Part shown: positions 60,123 through 64,000 of the stretch, in pieces
How the letters are laid out: each line of letters begins with the position of its first letter
Numbering within the stretch: position 1 is the first letter of the stretch
Assembly: GCA_963576475.1 (NCBI GenBank)
Contig: OY754972.1
Location: 27,004,424 to 27,068,423 of the forward strand
Direction: 5' to 3'
Source of the DNA: Molanna angustata
Lineage: Eukaryota > Arthropoda > Insecta > Trichoptera > Molannidae
DNA: 64,000 bases
Notes under the pieces: model-generated
What the model saw: the letters and a program-made list of their open reading frames with translations, nothing else
What the model was told of the DNA's origin: nothing
Database searches by the model: none
Position numbers and translations under genes: made by a program

Positions 60123-60221
60123 CTCCGATTCGGAATCCGAGCGGACGCAAATGCAGGCGGCACGGCGACGAAACCCGTCTTCGTCGTAAATTCTGATAGA
60201 ATTAGGCTTTTCTTTCACCAT
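60123..60221 (-). CDS. Aps: Aps exon 1: N-terminus of diphosphoinositol polyphosphate phosphohydrolase
   Basis: The ATG at 60221 has a reasonable context (TGAAAATGG). The 33 codons read MVKEKPNSIRIYDEDGFRRR then AACICVRSDSESE, matching the family start (R-x-Y-D-x-D-G-x-x-x-R-A-A-C-x-C-x-R-S-x-S-E-x-E). The donor GTTAGT follows at 60122 on the - strand and joins in phase 0 to exon 2 (VLLV...). No upstream in-frame extension is needed. The 5' UTR should lie just above 60221. Confidence 0.95.
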
Positions 60222-60658
60222 TTTCACAGGTATAACCCAAAACAATAATTACACACAAACTCAACCAAAAGGGAATTCTAAACCACCAACAAAAATCACA
60301 AAAAGTGAAAATTCTAACGATCAACAATCTGCATATCTGCGAAATTCCGTAATATTTTGAGGCATTTTCAGCACTTCACCGATTGTACCAACACTATATT
60401 GGATCGGATATATTTGGTAGCGAATTGTTAAAAACGTATTTAAGCTAAAACTAGCTGTTAATAGAGTATTTAGGGTCCATATTGCATGGCGCCCGACAAA
60501 CACTTCCCCATGACAAAAATCGAAATAGAAAACGATAGAGTACAAATGTCTACCGCTCCATCAGCTGACAGCAGGAAATGACGAATACCATAGATGATAA
60601 TATCGAAAAAATATCTATGACTTTCGTAGATTTTTCCTTCCCATAGATTTTTATTATA
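60222..60658 (-). promoter_or_regulatory. Aps 5' UTR and presumed promoter region
   Basis: Assigned by position only: the sequence directly upstream of the Aps start. No TATA box or initiator could be placed with confidence. Short ORFs here are not supported. Confidence 0.35.
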
Positions 60659-61160
60659 ATCATAGATTTTTATTATAATATACTAGATGTAGTACTCTGT
60701 GCAAAAAGTGAGTCATGAAATATCGCGCGTTTGACGTTTGGGTTGGCAACATATTTAATTTTTCTTGCATTTCAACACATCCTAGATAACTGTTCCCTAA
60801 ACTATTAATAATTAAAATGTTTTTTTAATAATAATAATAATAATAAGGACAATTTATAAAGCGCCGTTTAGTGACAACCGTGGTCACCTCAAGGGCGCTT
60901 TCAGTTTGCAAAAAAATAAGTAAAAATTAGTCCTATAGCTAACACATTGAAAATGGTGAAACATAAAACTTGAAAAATACGTAAAAATCACAAATTTAGA
61001 CAGATAAATCCGAAAACAATTCACATAAGTCGTTATACTCTATAGAAAAACGATGTGGTCTGGAACCAAAACGTCAAAAATCCCCCCTGAAAAATGCCTC
61101 ACTTTGATTCATACAAAATTTGCTAACTACGACATCTAGTATATTATATGAAAACCTATG
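60659..61160. mobile_element. MITE 1 with about 30-bp inverted repeats
   Basis: Left TCATAGATTTTTATTATAAT...ACTAGATGTAGTA, right ...TACGACATCTAGTATATTAT then ATGAAAACCTATGA (inverse with a few mismatches). The interior includes GAGTCATGAAATATCGCGCG, also found in MITE 2, and at 60829-60905 an (AAT)n followed by AAAGCGCCGTTTAGTGAC...GGGCGCTTT, a hairpin-like LINE/SINE tail inserted on the - strand. Confidence 0.75.
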
Positions 61161-61496
61161 ATTATAATATACTAGATGTAGTACTCTGTGCAATAAGGGA
61201 GTCATGGAATATCGCGCGTTTGAGGTTTTGGTTGGCAACATATTTCAGTTTTCCTTACATTTCAACACATCCTAGGTAACTGTTCTGTAAAATTGAATAA
61301 TTTAAATGTTTTTTTAGACAAATAAATCCGAAAACAATTCACTTTGGTTGTTATTCTCTATAGAAAAAAGATGTGGTCTGCAACCAAAACGTCAAATATC
61401 CCCCGGTAAATTGACTCACTTCGATTCATACAAAATTTGCTAACTATTCCTCCTAGGCTAACTACGACATCTAGTATATTATAATAAAAATCTATG
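61161..61496. mobile_element. MITE 2, same family as MITE 1
   Basis: It starts ATTATAATATACTAGATGTA directly after MITE 1 and ends ACATCTAGTATATTATAATA then AAAATCTATGA. The interior is collinear with MITE 1 apart from the hairpin insertion missing here. Confidence 0.75.
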
Positions 61497-62430
61497 ATTA
61501 TAATATTTATTATTTATTTAAATGGCACTTGTAACCTCAAATGAAGGAACATTGGCCAGAGTCAAGTTTGTTACAAAATCGTGCATTTGTTAATTACAAT
61601 AAAATAAACAACAAATTATAAAATATGTGAGAAACCAAAAAAAAAAATATTAATAATTAATACTGAAATTAAAAATTTAAAAAGTTGTGAAAAAAGTTTT
61701 GTTTTTAAATGGGAAGTAGAAAATGAAATCACAATTTGACGTTATTCTGTCTGATAAATTTTGTAAGAACATTAAGTACTTGAAATTTATTAAGGCTGAG
61801 TAAGGAGGTGATATTATGAGGAGGAAATATTTTAAATTTAATCAGATGTGTTAAAGATATTGGGAACTTAGATGTAGGGCAATTGAAAAATATGTGATCC
61901 AAGCTGCCTTCTTCTTGGCCACATTGACAAAGAGATGAGTTCTTAATACCCAACCTTGCTAGGTGAGAAGGGGAACAGCAGTGTCCGAATCTCAATCGGC
62001 ATATGACGGAAGATTCATGTCTGCTACAACGAAATTTGGAAAACCATGGTTTGATGGGGATAAATTTTTGAATCGATGCATATCTTGAACCTTTTGAAAT
62101 TGAAGATAAATTATAGTGTGTATTCCATTCATTCAACATATAAGAATGAACAAAAGGAAGGATGTCATGAATCAAATTAAATTTGTATCTGTGAGGATCA
62201 CCCGATGAAATAGCAAATCTAGGTAAATTATCAGCTCTCTCATTACCAATAATGCCACGGTGACCTGGAATCCAGGCAATAGCTATTTCGAGATCTTTTT
62301 TTTTCATATCAAAAATAATATTTTTAATATGCAATGACAGCCAATTGGCAGGGGAATCAAAAGGATTTTGTGAAATTGATTGTATAGAGCTTAGGGAATC
62401 AGAAAGAATCAACGTTTTCTTAAATTTAAA
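61497..62430 (-). mobile_element. LINE 3' part with RNase H domain, - strand
   Basis: An open frame at 62412-61729 (227 codons) opens MILSDSLSSIQSIS and has IAIAWIPGHRGIIGNERADN, the RNase H I-W-x-P-G-H-x-G-x-x-G-N-E-x-A-D motif. It continues to a C-x-C...H...C knuckle: LCQCGQEEGSLDHIFFNCP. This is the C-terminus of ORF2 of I/Jockey-clade non-LTR elements. The 3' end has an AAATAAATAATAAATA-like tail next to MITE 2. Upstream parts are missing. Confidence 0.88.
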
Positions 62431-62439
62431 TTTTTTTCA

Positions 62440-63022
62440 AATGTTTGAATGTTAACTTTGTGGTTCATATTTAACAAATTAAATTTAAAGATATAACTTT
62501 GTATTAACCACGTTTTTTGGTTGAAACGATGCGACCGGTTTCGGAACTAACCGTTCCCTCATCAGGCTAACTTTCAACTGAAACAGAATGTGACGACGTG
62601 CTTACAAGAAATCTATGGGGGCGGAGGTAGAGGTAGGGTGGGGGTACTTAGGGTTGGGTCTTGTGCAGGGTGGGTCCGATTGGCTGAAGGATTAGAAGTA
62701 AAAGGAAACATATTTAATAATGGACTGAAAGATAAATTTAACTGATTGTTTATTATGTTCTGTTTTGAATTAATACACTTTTTAATTTCTAGCGACTCTA
62801 AATTATCAAGACGGAGACCTACTTTGTTGACGTGTAAAATTTTTGTTCCCGATTGCATATTAAATTGATGATCATTAAGTACTAAGTGTTCTGCGAATTC
62901 TGAAAAATTATCATTGTTTATACATCTAATATGTTCTTTTACTCTAGTCTCAAATTTCCGTCCTGTTTTTCCTATGTAGACTGCAGAGCAGTCTCCACAT
63001 GTCAGTTGGTATACGCCGGATT
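62440..63022 (-). mobile_element. Penelope-like element fragment: GIY-YIG endonuclease and 3' end
   Basis: The - strand frame from 63022 to 62613 (about 136 codons) reads SGVYQLTCGDCSAVYIGKTG, then RKFETRVKEHIR and FAEHLVLNDH: the G-V-Y...Y-I-G core, Arg and the distal part of the GIY-YIG endonuclease, in the Penelope arrangement with paired cysteines. The tail is proline-rich (TLPLPPPP end). Downstream is a hammerhead ribozyme. The fragment begins abruptly at 63022, where a + strand reverse transcriptase starts. Confidence 0.88.
62520..62578 (-). ncRNA. Type I hammerhead ribozyme of the Penelope-like element
   Basis: On the - strand: GTTGAAA, GTTA, GC, then CTGATGA (complement of 62559-62565), a stem II GGAAC/GTTCC with loop GGTTA, GAAA (62542-62539), ACCGGT as a minimal stem III, cleavage triplet GTC (62535-62533), then GC, ATCG, TTTCAAC. 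Stem I pairs GC/GC and GTTGAAA/TTTCAAC around a symmetric internal loop. All invariant core bases are present. The predicted cut is after 62533 on the - strand. Short stem III is a known feature of Penelope hammerheads, which often work as dimers. Confidence 0.85.
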
Positions 63023-64000
63023 GTTAACATAATAAATCAAGCAAACATATTCAAACCTAAATTTACAGTTAAAAATTCCATTGAACTAGTAAATACAATT
63101 AAAGACTTATTGATTCCAAGTAATGCCAAACTAATATCTTTTGATATAATAAGTCTCTTTACTAATATACCAATAAAAGAAAGCGAAAACATAATAGACA
63201 GTTTACTTAACAACTCGGATCTCCCCTTAGATATAACAAATGATTTGAAACGATTATTAGAGGTTTGCTTGAGTCAAAACTATTTCCAGTATGATAATGT
63301 TGTTTACCAACAAAAAGAAGGATTACCAATGGGAGCCCGTACAAGTCCACTTATAGCCGACATTTTTGTAGATTTCTTAGAAAATAAAATATTTGGATCA
63401 AATTCGGTTTTATTGAAATATATATTTTTATGGAAGAGATACGTGGACGATATATTTTGCATTTTTACCGGTACTGATCGACAATTAAAGCTGCTCTTAA
63501 ATTTTATAAACTCGTTTCACCCTAAGATTCAGTTCACATTGGAAATAGAAAAGGAAAAAACACTTAATTTTTTAGATTTAAAATTGACAATAGTAAATAA
63601 TAAAATTGAATTTTATATATATCGTAAACCGACCTATACAGATACAACTATCCACAATACATCCAACCATCCAGCATCCCATAAACATTCCGCTTATCAT
63701 TCCATGGTCCATAGATTACTAAATATACCACTATCATCAAATAATTTTAATAAAGAACTAAATACAATAAAACAGATTGCATACAATAATGGTTATAACA
63801 GTAAATTGATAGACTTTATTTTAAATAAAAAAATAAAAAATATTAACGTCAATAGATACCTACATAGTTATAATACAAATATCAAAAAAGATGAATATAG
63901 ATGGAGACGCATATTGTTTGTTGATAATTTATCCCAATTAGTCTCAAATTTCTTACCAAAAGACATAAGACCGGCATTTTACACTGACAATAATATTGGA
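63023..64000 (+). CDS. Penelope-like reverse transcriptase, partial (runs off window)
   Basis: An open frame without stop to the window end, codons starting at 63023. It has LISFDIISLFTNIP (motif A, catalytic D), QKEGLPMGARTSPLIADIFV (motif B), LWKRYVDDIFCIF (motif C, Y-V-D-D), then KTLNFLDLKLTI and YRKPTYTDTTIHNTSNHP, a signature of Penelope elements. No Met start, because the element is 5'-truncated at the junction with the inverted GIY-YIG fragment. The GIY-YIG domain of this copy would lie beyond 64000. Confidence 0.92.

Overview
The window is AT-rich animal DNA, most likely from an insect with a large, transposon-filled genome. Supporting signs are spliced genes with GT/AG introns, arthropod-type non-LTR, Penelope, hAT, pogo and Helitron elements, a tRNA-derived SINE family and very long (CA)n and (TA)n tracts. 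I cannot name the species. No bacterial features, operons or CRISPR arrays were seen. All protein identities come from motifs I recognise; no database search was run.

Two host genes converge on each other. On the + strand, positions 1-5712 hold the last seven coding exons of a CC2D2A orthologue (ciliary transition-zone protein); the gene begins upstream of the window. On the - strand, three small exons at 60221-60123, 37043-36888 and 13614-13405 join in phase 0 into a complete 154-residue Nudix hydrolase of the diphosphoinositol polyphosphate phosphohydrolase family (Drosophila Aps, human NUDT3/NUDT4). This gene spans about 47 kb, so almost everything between 13.6 and 60.1 kb lies in its two introns. 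The stretch 6.0-13.4 kb between the gene ends has no convincing coding region.

Aps intron 2 (13.6-36.9 kb) holds a hAT-type element inside a (TA)n tract, two hammerhead-like pieces, three copies of a non-autonomous Helitron family (18.3-21.1 and 21.4-24.0 kb on +, 31.9-36.3 kb on -), an unclassified repeat called R here with a (CA)n core, and LINE fragments, one with an 11-base target duplication. The third Helitron copy carries an expanded 114-base satellite that is open on both strands. Aps intron 1 (37.0-60.1 kb) holds an 826-base (CA)n insertion that splits a 62-base minisatellite, a hAT element with a perfect 8-base target duplication and a MITE nested in it, LINE and SINE fragments, a 528-codon gag-protease ORF fused in frame to an integrase tail, and a spliced but broken pogo-family transposase followed by tandem palindromes.

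Upstream of Aps (60.3-64.0 kb) are two MITEs, a LINE RNase H fragment and a Penelope-like element in head-to-head halves. One half has a GIY-YIG endonuclease and a well-formed type I hammerhead ribozyme; the other has a reverse transcriptase that runs off the window end.

The points most worth following up are the hammerhead ribozyme and its degenerate relatives, the Helitron family with its satellite expansion, the intact gag-protease-integrase-tail ORF, the palindromic array beside the pogo gene and a perfect 24-bp hairpin next to Aps exon 2.
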